Below, piece by piece: positions 27,989 through 36,956 of a DNA stretch of 64,000 nucleotides (position 1 is its first letter; the number at the start of each line of letters is the position of its first letter). The translations under genes and the position numbers were made by a program. The DNA lies in NCBI RefSeq assembly GCF_026898115.1, contig NZ_CP114036.1:9574870-9638869 (forward strand). The letters are read 5' to 3'. Below the pieces are notes generated by a model, which did no database searches, was not told the DNA's origin, and worked only from the letters and a program-made list of their open reading frames with translations. Source of the stretch: Streptomyces sp. S465. GTDB taxonomy: Bacteria > Actinomycetota > Actinomycetes > Streptomycetales > Streptomycetaceae.

Positions 27989-29529
27989 CCGCGAACGCAA
28001 TGGTATTCATCATCGCCAGTGATTGCCCGGGTGCGGCCCAGCGCCGCTGGGCGCGGCCGGTGTGACCGGGTGTCGTGGGGGGTGAGACGACGGGCGCAGA
28101 GTTGGAAGAACGCCGTCGGGGAATATCCGGAAGCCGGAGAAGAGGTGTGGTGAGAGGGGGGAATGCCGAGGCGGTGACGCTCGGCCAGGTGGATTTCCGC
28201 CTGGCCGCGCAGCTGATTTCCAGCTGCGCTGGAGTGCCGCCTGGGGCGATTATCGACTCAGGGGTGTAACGGGTGAAAGGGAGGCCGGCGTTTTTCTCGC
28301 ACCTTCTGACACGGGACTCCAGAGCTTATGGCTGGACGATCCCGGCGGCACGTACGTCTTCCCGAAGCCGGGTGACGAGAAGCCGCTGATGAGCTCATTC
28401 ACGTGGGTAAGCGCCAAACCGGGGCTTTCCTCTCGGTGTTCTGAACCTCGACGTCACGTATCGTGACCGCGTGCCAGTTGCGCCCCCGTCAGCGGTTCGG
28501 CGTCCCGTGCCAATCACGCCGCACATGCATGCTAGTCATGGCTGTGCGCGGCAGCCAAGCCCGTTTTGCATCCTTATGCTGCCCGAACCATGCCCGTGTG
28601 GTGCGAAGAAATGCTCCTTTTGTTCCAGGAGTGTCATAAGTGCTCCGGTCCTGGGGTGGTCTCGTAGCGGAAGACAGCCGAGGCTGTTGCGGACCCTCGG
28701 CGGGCCGGCGTCCCGTAACTGCGGCTAGCACTGGCGCCGATCGCCAAGATTTCCTGGAGCATCACTCCATGTCGAGGTGAACGAGGGACAGGTGGTCTGT
28801 CGCGTGCTTCTGGACGATGTGGACGCGTGGTCACCGTTGCGTGACAGGTTCGCCCAATCGGCGAAGACCTGTGCCTCGCGCGAGCGGGAACCGCCCTTCG
28901 TTCCCTTCCGCAGCGCTCGCCCCCGCGAGCGCACGGGGCGCACGGAGTCCGGCGGCGCCCCGCCGGGGCGTTCCGGGCGGTACCACGCCCGGCTGACCGC
29001 ACGCGGCGGGAGCGCGGACCGGCAGCGGCAGCCCGTCGCGCCGCGCCGTGCCGAGGAGACGACCGAGGACCTGGGGGTCCCGGCGCCACCTCGCGCTCTC
29101 TCGGCGTCACCGCGCACCAGCCGCTACCGCTGCACCCGGACACCACCGAGGTCACCGCCCCCGCCTGGTTGGCGACGGCCGTCCCGTCGCTCAGCCGGCC
29201 CCGACGCACTGCCGGTCGGCCTGGACACGGTCCCGGTCAACGAGGCGTGCCCGGAACCAGGGCCGTCCGGCCGGTGGCCGACGACGACCCCGATGGCGGT
29301 GCGTCCGCACCTCGGAGGGGGTCGCTCTCACCGTGGTGCCGGTCCGGCACCGGCGGCTGTCCGGCGGCGCATTGCCCAGATTCACCCTCGACACCGTCCG
29401 TGACGGCGGCGTCCCCACCGTCCGTGACGGCGGCCCCCAGGGCCATCTGGTCCGACGGCCCGGCGGTCCACGCGGTCGGCATCCGCGACCGTCCAGCCGG
29501 ACCGGTCACCTGTCATACGGAGGAAAAAC
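27989..29529. other. 1.5-kb spacer between regulator and dpgA
   Basis: I recognise no gene here. ORFs of 60-270 codons on both strands overlap each other and look like GC shadows. A short open stretch at about 28290-28450 (+) has coding-like composition without a recognisable domain, possibly a gene remnant. The last 140 bp carry tandem palindromes upstream of dpgA. Divergent promoters for the regulator and the dpg operon should lie here. Confidence 0.5.
29394..29430 (+). promoter_or_regulatory. Two identical 13-bp palindromes 24 bp apart, candidate operator
   Basis: CCGTCCGTGACGG occurs at 29394-29406 and 29418-29430, inside a 19-bp direct repeat. Each is a perfect CCGTC-N3-GACGG palindrome. 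The 24-bp spacing is a little over two helical turns, and the pair ends about 100 bp upstream of the dpgA start. This is the typical layout of a dimeric regulator's double site, but no binding protein is known. Confidence 0.5.
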
Positions 29530-30642
29530 GTGCGCGCAACGGAGCAACCGGCGGCCTCAGCTCCAGAAAACCCGCCGGAGCGGACAGGCTCTGGTGCCCC
29601 GGGCATCGTCGGCGTCGGCACCGCCGTCCCGCCGGCCTCCTACACGCAAGAGGAAATCCTCGACACCTTCGGTATCACCGACCGGCGGATCCGCTCCGTC
29701 TTCCTCGGCGGGGCCATCGAACGCCGCAACCTCACCCTGCCCCCGACCGGCCCCGACGGGCTCCCCGCCGTCGAGTCCCAGGGCGACCTGCTGGGCAAAC
29801 ACACCACGAGCGGGCTGCGGATGGGCCGGGAGGCCGTCGGCCACTGCCTGAAGGACGCAGGCGCCGCGCTCGGCGACGTCCGATACCTGTGCTGCGTCAC
29901 CTCCACCGGATTGCTCACCCCCGGACTCTCCGCGCTCCTCATCAAGGACCTGGGCATCGAACAGTCCTGCCAGCGCCTGGACGTCGTCGGCATGGGCTGT
30001 AACGCCGGGCTGAACGCCCTCAACGCCGTCGTCGGCTGGGCCGCCGGCCACCCCGGCGAGCTCGCCCTGATGGTCTGCGTCGAGGTCTGCTCCGCCGCCT
30101 ACGTCTTCGACGGCACCATGCGCTCCTCGGTGGTCAACAGCCTGTTCGGCGACGGCGCGGCGGCTGTCGCGGTCCGCGCCACTCCACAGGAGCCCCCGCC
30201 GGACCCGGCTCTGCTGAGGTTCGCCAGCCACATCATCCCCGCGGCGGTCGACGCGATGCGCTACGACTGGGACGACCGGCACGGCAAGTTCAGCTTCTAC
30301 CTCGACCCCGAGGTCCCCTACGTCGTCGGGGCCAACGCGGAGACCGCCGTGGCACGGCTCCTGGAGGGCACCGGAGCGCGCATCGGCGACATCGCCCACT
30401 GGGTGGTGCACTCCGGCGGCAAGAAGGTCATCGACTCGGTCCGCGTGAACCTCGGACTGTCCCGCTACGACGTGCGGCACACCACCGGGGTCCTGCGCGA
30501 CCACGGCAACCTCTCCAGCGGCTCGTTCCTGTTCTCCTACAAGCGGCTGCGTGACGAGAGGGTCGCGGTACCCGGAGACCTCGGGGTGTTGATGACGATG
30601 GGGCCCGGGTCGACCATCGAGACGGCCCTGGTGGGCTGGTGA
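29530..30642 (+). CDS. dpgA: DpgA, type III polyketide synthase for 3,5-dihydroxyphenylacetyl-CoA
   Basis: 370 residues from a GTG at 29530 with GGAGGA 5 nt upstream. It has the chalcone-synthase fold with catalytic Cys157 (VVGMGCNAGLNAL), the active-site His in WVVHSGGKKV and Asn in DHGNLSSGS. DpgA condenses four malonyl-CoA to the dihydroxyphenylacetyl-CoA precursor, assisted by DpgB and DpgD. The immediate order dpgA-dpgB-dpgC-hpgT is the standard dihydroxyphenylglycine cassette of glycopeptide-type clusters, which makes the assignment firm. A stand-alone type III PKS for pyrones or quinones is much less likely. Confidence 0.95.
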   Translation: MRATEQPAASAPENPPERTGSGAPGIVGVGTAVPPASYTQEEILDTFGITDRRIRSVFLGGAIERRNLTLPPTGPDGLPAVESQGDLLGKHTTSGLRMGREAVGHCLKDAGAALGDVRYLCCVTSTGLLTPGLSALLIKDLGIEQSCQRLDVVGMGCNAGLNALNAVVGWAAGHPGELALMVCVEVCSAAYVFDGTMRSSVVNSLFGDGAAAVAVRATPQEPPPDPALLRFASHIIPAAVDAMRYDWDDRHGKFSFYLDPEVPYVVGANAETAVARLLEGTGARIGDIAHWVVHSGGKKVIDSVRVNLGLSRYDVRHTTGVLRDHGNLSSGSFLFSYKRLRDERVAVPGDLGVLMTMGPGSTIETALVGW

Positions 30643-30662
30643 GGGAAGAAAGGTGTGCTGAC

Positions 30663-31403
30663 ATGAAGACCGAGTCTGACCGGACCCTGCTGCCCGACGG
30701 CCTGGGCATCCTGGCCCGGCTGGACGGCGGCAGCCCGCTGCCCGAGTTGACCGCAGCGGTGAACGCCGTGTGTGAGGAGGCCGAGGAACAGCGCGAGCCG
30801 ACCGTCGTCGTCCTCCGGTTCGCGCCGGCACCGCCGGTGGCCCGCGCATGGCCCGGCGCCGTCTCCATCCATGAGGTCAACCGCTGGGAACGCGCCGTCC
30901 GTCGCCTGGAACGCCTCGACCACCTCACCATCGCCGTGGCCCAGGGCATGTGTGGCGGCCCCTTCCTCGACCTGCTGCTGGCCGCCGCCTTCCGGATCGG
31001 CACCCCGGACCTGAAACTGGTACTTCCGGTCAACGATGGGCACTTCTGGCCCGGTATGGCCCTCTATCGGCTCGTCCAGCACATCGGTCCGGCCCGTGCC
31101 CGTCGCATTGTGCTGTGGGGCTCCGACATCCCTCTCCCCGACGCCATCGACCTCGGCATCGTCGACGAGGTCGGCGACGATGTGACCGAAGCGGTCCGTA
31201 ACGCAGCCGTGCTGTGCGGACGGCTCTTCGACCGTGAGGCCGGGATCCGCCGCCGGCTGCTGGAGGAGGCCGCGTCCGCCGAGTACCAGGACGCCCTCGG
31301 CGCGCATCTCGCCGCCTGTGACCGCGAGCTGCGCCGCCTGCGGAACAGTGGACCCGGCACCCCGGCCGGGACGGCGGCGGGCCACATCGAGGCGGCCGGA
31401 TGA
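30663..31403 (+). CDS. dpgB: DpgB, enoyl-CoA hydratase-like partner of DpgA
   Basis: 246 residues. The ATG at 30663 has GAAAGG upstream and is 20 nt after dpgA. It is a crotonase-fold protein with the GMCGGPFLDLLLAA oxyanion-hole segment. In characterised systems DpgB increases DpgA turnover and helps dehydrate and aromatise the tetraketide. The product normally also needs DpgD, which is absent from this window. The gene ends overlapping dpgC as ATGA. Confidence 0.9.
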   Translation: MKTESDRTLLPDGLGILARLDGGSPLPELTAAVNAVCEEAEEQREPTVVVLRFAPAPPVARAWPGAVSIHEVNRWERAVRRLERLDHLTIAVAQGMCGGPFLDLLLAAAFRIGTPDLKLVLPVNDGHFWPGMALYRLVQHIGPARARRIVLWGSDIPLPDAIDLGIVDEVGDDVTEAVRNAAVLCGRLFDREAGIRRRLLEEAASAEYQDALGAHLAACDRELRRLRNSGPGTPAGTAAGHIEAAG

Positions 31404-32770
31404 GCGCCGGTGTGCCCAGCGGCGTCTCCCTCGATCCCGTACCCGAGCCAACCGGCGGCATCGAGACGGACGCCCGCCGCCTGGCCGAGTACATCGCCGG
31501 CACCGAGCGGCAGCTCGCGGCGCTGCCGCCCGCTCCTGACCGCGCCCCCCACGACCGGGACCGCGCCGTCGCGGTCCATGCGCGCGCCCGCCGGGCCCGT
31601 CGGGCCTTCCTCGCCCGGCACACCGAGACCGCCTACAGGATGCTCACCGACGGGCTGACCCGTCCCGTACGCCTGGCGGACCTCGTGTACGAGGGCGCCG
31701 ACCGGTTCCCGGGCCTGATGCCGACCCGGGCCCAGATGGCGGCCGAGCGCCGCTTCGTCCAGGCGGAGAAGGAGGGCCGGGAGATCGACCAGGGCATTTT
31801 CTGCGGCGCCGTGCTGCGCTCGCCCACCGCCGGCCGGCACCTCGTCGAGACGATGCTCACGCCCACCCCACGCGCCCTCACGCTCCTCGACGGCTTCCGT
31901 GCCGAGGGCCGGATCGAGCTGGACGCCGTGTACCTCGAACGTCGGGGTGTCGCCGGTCACATCGAGTTCCGCAACGCCGACCGGCTGAATACGGAGGACG
32001 ACCGGCTGATCGCCGACCTCGAGACCGCCGTCGACCTCGTCCTGCTCGACGAAGCGGTCAAGGTCGGTGTGGTGCGCGGAGGCACCGTCGATCACCCCAA
32101 GTACCGGGGACGCCGTGTCTTCAGTGCCGGAGTCAACCTGACCGACCTGCGCGACGGGCGGATCTCCTTCGTCGAGTTCTTCCTCGGCCGCGAGCTCGGC
32201 TACGTCAACAAGATGCTGCGCGGTCTGCGCACCACCCCGTCGCCGGGTGACTGGAGCGAACGGAGTGTTGGCAAGCCATGGATCGGCGCCGTCGACACCT
32301 TCGCCATCGGTGGCGGTATGCAGCTCCTGCTGGTCCTCGACCACGTCATCGCCGAGGAGAACGCCTACCTCAGCCTGCCCGCCGCCGAGGAGGGCATCGT
32401 GCCCGGCCTCGGCAACCTCCGGCTCACCCGGCTCACCGGAGCCCGGTTGGCCCGTCAGGTGGTGCTCGGCGGACGCCGGATCGCCGCGACCGAACCGGAG
32501 GCCCGCTACGTGTGCGACGCCGTGGTGCACGCCGAGGACATGGACGGCGCCGTCGACAGGGCCGTCGAAGCGCTCCGCGCGCCCGCCGCCTCGGCCAACC
32601 GCCACATGCTCACCGTCGCTGAGGAACCTCTCGACCTGTACCGCGCCTACCTCGCCGAGTTCGCCGTCCTACAGGCCGAACGCGCCTACGCCCCGGACGT
32701 TCTGGCCAAGGTCGAACGGCGTTGGCAGGAACGCGAACGGCGGCGCACGACACCGGGGAGCGAGCGGTGA
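31400..32770 (+). CDS. dpgC: DpgC, cofactor-free 3,5-dihydroxyphenylacetyl-CoA dioxygenase
   Basis: 456 residues, starting at the ATG that overlaps the dpgB stop. It is a crotonase-superfamily protein with a long helical N-terminal region (residues 1-200) and the DTFAIGGGMQLLLVLD substrate-pocket segment near residue 300. DpgC converts 3,5-dihydroxyphenylacetyl-CoA and O2 to 3,5-dihydroxyphenylglyoxylate without metal or flavin. The glyoxylate goes to the aminotransferase next door. It could also feed the decarboxylase and aldehyde dehydrogenase found 5-8 kb downstream. Confidence 0.93.
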   Translation: MSAGVPSGVSLDPVPEPTGGIETDARRLAEYIAGTERQLAALPPAPDRAPHDRDRAVAVHARARRARRAFLARHTETAYRMLTDGLTRPVRLADLVYEGADRFPGLMPTRAQMAAERRFVQAEKEGREIDQGIFCGAVLRSPTAGRHLVETMLTPTPRALTLLDGFRAEGRIELDAVYLERRGVAGHIEFRNADRLNTEDDRLIADLETAVDLVLLDEAVKVGVVRGGTVDHPKYRGRRVFSAGVNLTDLRDGRISFVEFFLGRELGYVNKMLRGLRTTPSPGDWSERSVGKPWIGAVDTFAIGGGMQLLLVLDHVIAEENAYLSLPAAEEGIVPGLGNLRLTRLTGARLARQVVLGGRRIAATEPEARYVCDAVVHAEDMDGAVDRAVEALRAPAASANRHMLTVAEEPLDLYRAYLAEFAVLQAERAYAPDVLAKVERRWQERERRRTTPGSER

Positions 32771-32864
32771 GCACCGCACCGACCTGCGGAAACCAGAGGC
32801 CCACGCCCCGCGCAAGCACGGCTGGCAGCGTTCACCATCTCGGATGCAGGAGGAGGTCAGGCGG

Positions 32865-34175
32865 ATGAGACTGCATTCCTCCTCGTTGCACGGCTCGTTG
32901 CGGGATCCGGTCCTCGGTTCGATCGGATTTCTGAACGAGGTGATGAGCCGCTATCCGGATGCGATATCCTTCGCGCCCGGCGCGCCGCATCCGGACACGC
33001 TCGAGAACATCGACACCGAATGGTACGTCGGAAGATTCATCGATCACCTCGTCCAAACGGGACGGAGCCCGGAGCAGGCGCGCCGACTGCTTCTCGAGTA
33101 CGGGCCGAGCCGGGGCATCATCAATGGCATCGTCGCCGATGCCTTGCGCCGGGACCACGGGATCGACGTCCCTGCCGACACGCTCGTCATGACTGTGGGT
33201 GCTCAGGAAGCGATGCTGCTGGTGCTGCGTGTGCTGTTCTGCTCGGGTGAGGGCGTGCTCGCGGTCGCTAATCCGTGCTTCGTGGGCATCGTCGGGGCGG
33301 CCCGGCTCCTGGACGTCGATGTGGTGCCGGTCGACGAGACGGACCTGGGGATCGATCTCGACGGTTTGGAGGAGGTGTGTCGTTCCGCTCGCGAAGAGGG
33401 CCGGCCGGTTCGTGCGCTGTATGTTGCGCCCGACTTCTCCAATCCGGGCGCGGCCCGTATGTCGCTTGACTGCCGTCGGAGACTTCTCGACCTCGCGGAG
33501 CGCGAGGGCTTCCTCGTCATAGAGGACAACGCTTATGGGTTCACGGCGGCAGCCGGAGCCGAACTGCCCGCACTCAAAGCGCTCGATACCGCTCGGAGTG
33601 TGGTTCATATCGGCACCTTCGCCAAGGTCGCCTTCCCGGGAGCAAGAGTTGGCTATGTGATCGCTGATCAGCCGGTGGGTTCCGCTCGCGGCGGCACCGT
33701 GCTCGCGGACGAGTTGGCCGCCGTGAAGAGCATGGTCACCGTGAACACGTCCCCGTTGTGCCAGGCCGTGGTCGGCGGGATGTTGCTGGAGTACGGAGGG
33801 TCTCTGATCGAGTTGAGCCGTCGCACGTCCGAGATCTACCAACGGAACCTGACTTGCCTGCTCGACGCATTGGACCGGCACCTGGGAGACGGATCGCATC
33901 CCGGTATCGGCTGGAACCGCCCTTGCGGTGGGTTCTTCGTCCGAGTGCGTCTGCCCGTCCCTGTGGATGCTGCTCTGCTGGAGGTGTCCGCGGCCGGGTA
34001 CGGTGTGCTGTGGACTCCGATGCGGCAGTTCTACCTGGATCAAGCAGGTGATCAGCAACTTCGACTCTCGTGCAGCTATCTCGATCCCGAACGGATCGAG
34101 GAGGGGGTGCGGCGCCTGACCGCCTTTGTGTCGGAGGAGATCGAAAGCCGTTCGGACAGCGGCAGCGGTGGCTGA
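32865..34175 (+). CDS. hpgT: HpgT-type (di)hydroxyphenylglycine aminotransferase
   Basis: 436 residues. I chose the ATG at 32865 because AGGAGG lies about 9 nt upstream. It is a fold-type I PLP aminotransferase with the EDNAYGF segment, the Schiff-base lysine in GTFAKVAFPGARVGY and a C-terminal RLSCSYLDP containing the carboxylate-binding Arg. HpgT/Pgat converts hydroxyphenylglyoxylates to L-hydroxyphenylglycine or L-dihydroxyphenylglycine, so it completes the Dpg route. Codon third positions look less GC-rich than in dpgA-C, which may mean a separate origin. An IS remnant follows within 20 bp. Confidence 0.9.
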   Translation: MRLHSSSLHGSLRDPVLGSIGFLNEVMSRYPDAISFAPGAPHPDTLENIDTEWYVGRFIDHLVQTGRSPEQARRLLLEYGPSRGIINGIVADALRRDHGIDVPADTLVMTVGAQEAMLLVLRVLFCSGEGVLAVANPCFVGIVGAARLLDVDVVPVDETDLGIDLDGLEEVCRSAREEGRPVRALYVAPDFSNPGAARMSLDCRRRLLDLAEREGFLVIEDNAYGFTAAAGAELPALKALDTARSVVHIGTFAKVAFPGARVGYVIADQPVGSARGGTVLADELAAVKSMVTVNTSPLCQAVVGGMLLEYGGSLIELSRRTSEIYQRNLTCLLDALDRHLGDGSHPGIGWNRPCGGFFVRVRLPVPVDAALLEVSAAGYGVLWTPMRQFYLDQAGDQQLRLSCSYLDPERIEEGVRRLTAFVSEEIESRSDSGSGG

Positions 34176-34189
34176 CGCCGGAGCCCGCG

Positions 34190-34400
34190 GCGCCGGGGTT
34201 GTCGTCCAGCGGGGCGAGCCGGCGCAGTGTCAAGTTCGTGCGCCAGTACGCCGCGACCAGCAGCACCCGGTCCTCCAGCGGCAGGCTCCACGCCCTCGCC
34301 GCGACTCCTCCGCCTCCACGACCTCGCGATGCACTACGGTCACCAACTTGCCGAAGCAGCGCGGGCTCAGCCAGTGAACGGGCCTATTCATGACGGCTCC
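34190..34400 (-). mobile_element. IS5-type transposase N-terminal remnant
   Basis: Read on the - strand, two frame-broken pieces resemble the start of Streptomyces IS5-type transposases: LSPRCFGKLVT, then LPLEDRVLLVAAYWRTNLT with LRRLAPL following. No HTH or DDE region follows. It is a short scar immediately downstream of hpgT and probably marks a past insertion or deletion. Confidence 0.55.
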
Positions 34401-34481
34401 GACGCCTTGATCACATCAGCCACACCGAGATCATGCCAGGCCCGTGCAGCAGTCCGCGCGACCGCGCTACGTTCCCGTCAT

Positions 34482-34892
34482 GCAGCAGCCCCCGGAACAG
34501 TTCCCGCGCTCTTCGATGGCCCGGCCGTCGACGTCTTCGACACCCATGAACTGCTCCTTGGCTGTCTGGAGTGGTACCGCAAGGCCCTGATGCGAAAGCT
34601 CGACGGGCTGTCCGACGACCAGCTCCGGACCCCTGTCGAACCGCTGGGCTGGTCACCGCTCGGCCTGGTCCAGCACCTCGGCTGGGTCGAACGCCGATGG
34701 CTGCGATGGGGTTTCGCCGCCGAGAACGTCGTCGCCTATCCACCTGGCGGAGACGCCGAGGAGTGGGCGGTCGCCCCCGACACCTCCACCGCACAGGTCA
34801 TGGCCGCCTACCAAGCGGAAGTGACTACTGCCGATGCATTACGGGACAATCCTCAGGTGGTGGGGTCCACGGCGTACTCGGGGAAGGCATGA
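34482..34892 (+). pseudogene. DinB/DUF664-like protein, truncated
   Basis: The segment FDTHELLLGCLEWYRKALM, then LSDDQLRTPVEPLGWSPLG and LVQHLGWVERRW, matches the N-terminal half of DinB-superfamily (DUF664) proteins. The family usually runs to about 170 residues; here it ends after about 120 with ALRDNPQ and then unrelated sequence. The only plausible ATG (34482) is in another frame, so the start also seems frameshifted. No role in the peptide pathway is evident. Confidence 0.6.
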
Positions 34893-35034
34893 AAACCCCA
34901 TAGCTCCGGGGGAGCCGATATTGGCGCGGAAGGCCGGCGAAGAAGGGTAATTTAGGGTAGTTCTTTTCAGTGCGACGGTAGTATCGTTTTGCGGGAAGAT
35001 CGAAGCCGAACCGCATGAGCCCGGAGGGACTCTC

Positions 35035-35947
35035 TTGATTACCCATGTCCGGAGTGTGGCGCTCGGTGTACCCGACCTCGCCGCCGCGCGTGAATTCTGC
35101 GAGAAGCACTGGCAGTTGGACCTCGTCGACACGGGCTCGGATCGGGTGTTTCTCGGAGCCGGGTGCCAGGAGAACCAAGTGCTGCGGTTACGGGCCACCG
35201 CCGAGCCCCGGGTCGATCTGCTGTGCCTGGCCGCGGCCCATGACGCGGATGTGTACGCGATCGCCGGACGAGTGGCGGCGCACCCGCTCGGCCGCCTCGT
35301 CAGAGCCCGCCACCTGCGATGACGCTGGTCGCGGTTACCGGTTCCGGTTCCTTGACTGCGAGGGGCGCACGGTCGAGGTGTCGTCCCGGGTGGCGGCGCG
35401 GGCCTTCCGGTCGGTTGAACCGGGTGAGGGCAGGCCGACCGGGATCAGCCACGTGGTGCTCAACACGTCGGATCTGCCGACCGTGCTGGCCTTCTATCAA
35501 TCGATTTTCGACCTCAAAGTGAGCGACTGGGTGGAGGACATCATGGTATTCCTCCGCTCCGGTACGGCCCACCATATGCTCGCGTTCACCCGCGCACCGC
35601 ACACGTCGCTGAACCACGTCGCCTTCGAATTACGCGGGATCGGTGAATTCATGCGGGCAACCGGTGCCATGGTCAGGAACGGGTACTCGCCGCTGTGGGG
35701 GCCGGGCCGGCACGGTGTCGGGGCGAACACATTCACGTATTTCCAGGAACCTGTATCGAGATTCGTCGCCGAATACACCACGGGAATGCTGCGGATCGAT
35801 CCCGACCACGAGTGGACTCCTCGCGTCTACCCGGGCAACGCGCAGACCAGTGACACCTGGGGGGTGGCGTCGCCGCGCGACGACGCCGTGTCGGCGAGCC
35901 TCCTGGGCTGCCCGGACACGGGACTGTGGCAGCCGCCGCCGGTGTGA
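35035..35947 (+). pseudogene. VOC/extradiol-dioxygenase-like protein with a frameshift
   Basis: The TTG start at 35035 has GGAGGGA upstream. The first frame (95 codons, one VOC half) breaks near 35305-35322. The second frame continues without a gap through CEGRTVEV and the second VOC half to 35947, giving about 300 residues in all. Metal-ligand-like positions are ISHVVLNT, LNHVAFEL and FVAEYTTGM, as in catechol extradiol dioxygenases of the BphC type. It is too short and unlike hydroxymandelate synthase, which I considered because of the dpg context. With the following dihydrodiol-dehydrogenase-like SDR it suggests ring-diol chemistry. One inserted or missing base explains the break, so a sequencing error is possible. 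Confidence 0.75.
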
Positions 35948-36033
35948 CCGGGAGGGGCGGGTCGATGAACGAGGGTGGGGAAGTGGGGCCATGGGGAGGA
36001 GACAGCCGCATGGGAGGCGAAGGGAGTCGGCGG

Positions 36034-36786
36034 ATGGAGCGGGAGCCGGTTGCCGTGGTGACGGGCGGCGCCTCCGGCATCGGCAGCGCCGTCGTCGCCG
36101 ACCTGGCCGCACACGGCTACCGGGTCGCCGTGCTCGCCCGTGACGCTCCGGCGGACGGCGACTCGGACAGGGTGCGGTGGACGGTCGGCGACGTACGTGA
36201 CCCTGATGCCAACGCCAGGGTGGTGGACATCGCGTTGTCCCGCTTCGGAGGGCTGGACCTGTTCGTCGGCAAGGCGGGGGTTCACGACGGCGGGATCGGG
36301 GTGCGTGGCGTCGGCGGCGCCGAGCTGGCCGAAGTGACCCGGTATGTGCTCGACGTGGACGTCGTGGGCTACCTGCTCGGGGCACAGGCTGCTGTCAGGG
36401 CTCTCGCCGACAGTGGGGGGTCGATGGTCTTCACCCTGTCCGATGCGTCCTACCTCGTGCGCGGCAACGGCGCGGGTATCGCGTACGCCGCCGCCAAGCA
36501 CGCAGCGCTGGGGGTGGTGCGCCACCTGGCCGCCGACCTCGCGCCCTCGGTCCGGGTCAATGCCGTGGCCCCGGGTGGGATCGTGACCGGACTGCGCACC
36601 GTGGACGGTCGGCACGTCTTCGCCGGCGCTGATGAGATCACGGCGACGGTGCGGGCGTTCAACCCGCTGGGCGTGGTGCTGCGCGCCGAGCAGGTCGCCC
36701 CGCTCTACCGGTTCCTGGCGTCCCCCGCAGCAGCAGGCATGACCGGTGAGGTGCTGCGGCCCGATGGCGGCCTGACCGTGCGCTAG
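36034..36786 (+). CDS. Short-chain dehydrogenase, cis-dihydrodiol dehydrogenase-like
   Basis: About 250 residues from the ATG at 36034 (AAGGGA upstream). ATGs at 36010 and 35965, each with a good site, would add 8 or 23 residues. TGGASGIG at the N-terminus binds NAD(P), and YAAAKHA gives the catalytic Tyr-x-x-x-Lys. The C-terminal RHVFAGADEITATVRAFNPL stretch is typical of BphB/HcaB-type 2,3-dihydrodiol dehydrogenases. The canonical NNAG is replaced by GKAG, which is unusual for a functional SDR. The gene follows the VOC dioxygenase by about 90 bp. Its stop codon falls at the edge of an inverted-repeat element. Confidence 0.8.
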   Translation: MEREPVAVVTGGASGIGSAVVADLAAHGYRVAVLARDAPADGDSDRVRWTVGDVRDPDANARVVDIALSRFGGLDLFVGKAGVHDGGIGVRGVGGAELAEVTRYVLDVDVVGYLLGAQAAVRALADSGGSMVFTLSDASYLVRGNGAGIAYAAAKHAALGVVRHLAADLAPSVRVNAVAPGGIVTGLRTVDGRHVFAGADEITATVRAFNPLGVVLRAEQVAPLYRFLASPAAAGMTGEVLRPDGGLTVR

Positions 36787-36946
36787 TGCCGCGTCAGCCA
36801 CGGTTCGCCCGGTCGCGAGGCGTCCTGGTGCGGTCAGTCGCAACGCGCCGAATCGGCCTCGTAGCGGGCCTGCTCGGTCGGTTCGGCAACGCCGCGGATG
36901 GCCGTGCCAGGGCGGCGAGCGGGGAATCCTTGGCTGACGCGGCACT
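36785..36946. repeat. 162-bp MITE-like element with 19-bp terminal inverted repeats
   Basis: AGTGCCGCGTCAGCCACGG at 36785-36803 is the inverse complement of 36928-36946 at 18 of 19 positions. If the element proper starts two bases inside, it is flanked by CTAG on the left and CTGG on the right, which resembles a degenerate IS5-group 4-bp target duplication. There is no ORF inside. It sits exactly at the SDR stop codon, between convergent genes, and its folded ends could act as a transcription barrier. Confidence 0.75.
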
Positions 36947-36956
36947 GGGGCGCGGC

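Noticed and set aside
28471..28731. Short ORFs on both strands before dpgA
   Set aside because: No ribosome site, no conserved motif, and mutually overlapping frames.
35035..35947. Hydroxymandelate synthase (hmaS) for hydroxyphenylglycine
   Set aside because: The protein is a ~300-residue BphC-like VOC protein; the length and motifs of the HPPD/HmaS family are not seen, and no hmo is present.
36785..36946. Rho-independent terminator
   Set aside because: The arms are 19 bp but 124 bp apart with no U-tract; the flanks and end structure fit a mobile element better.
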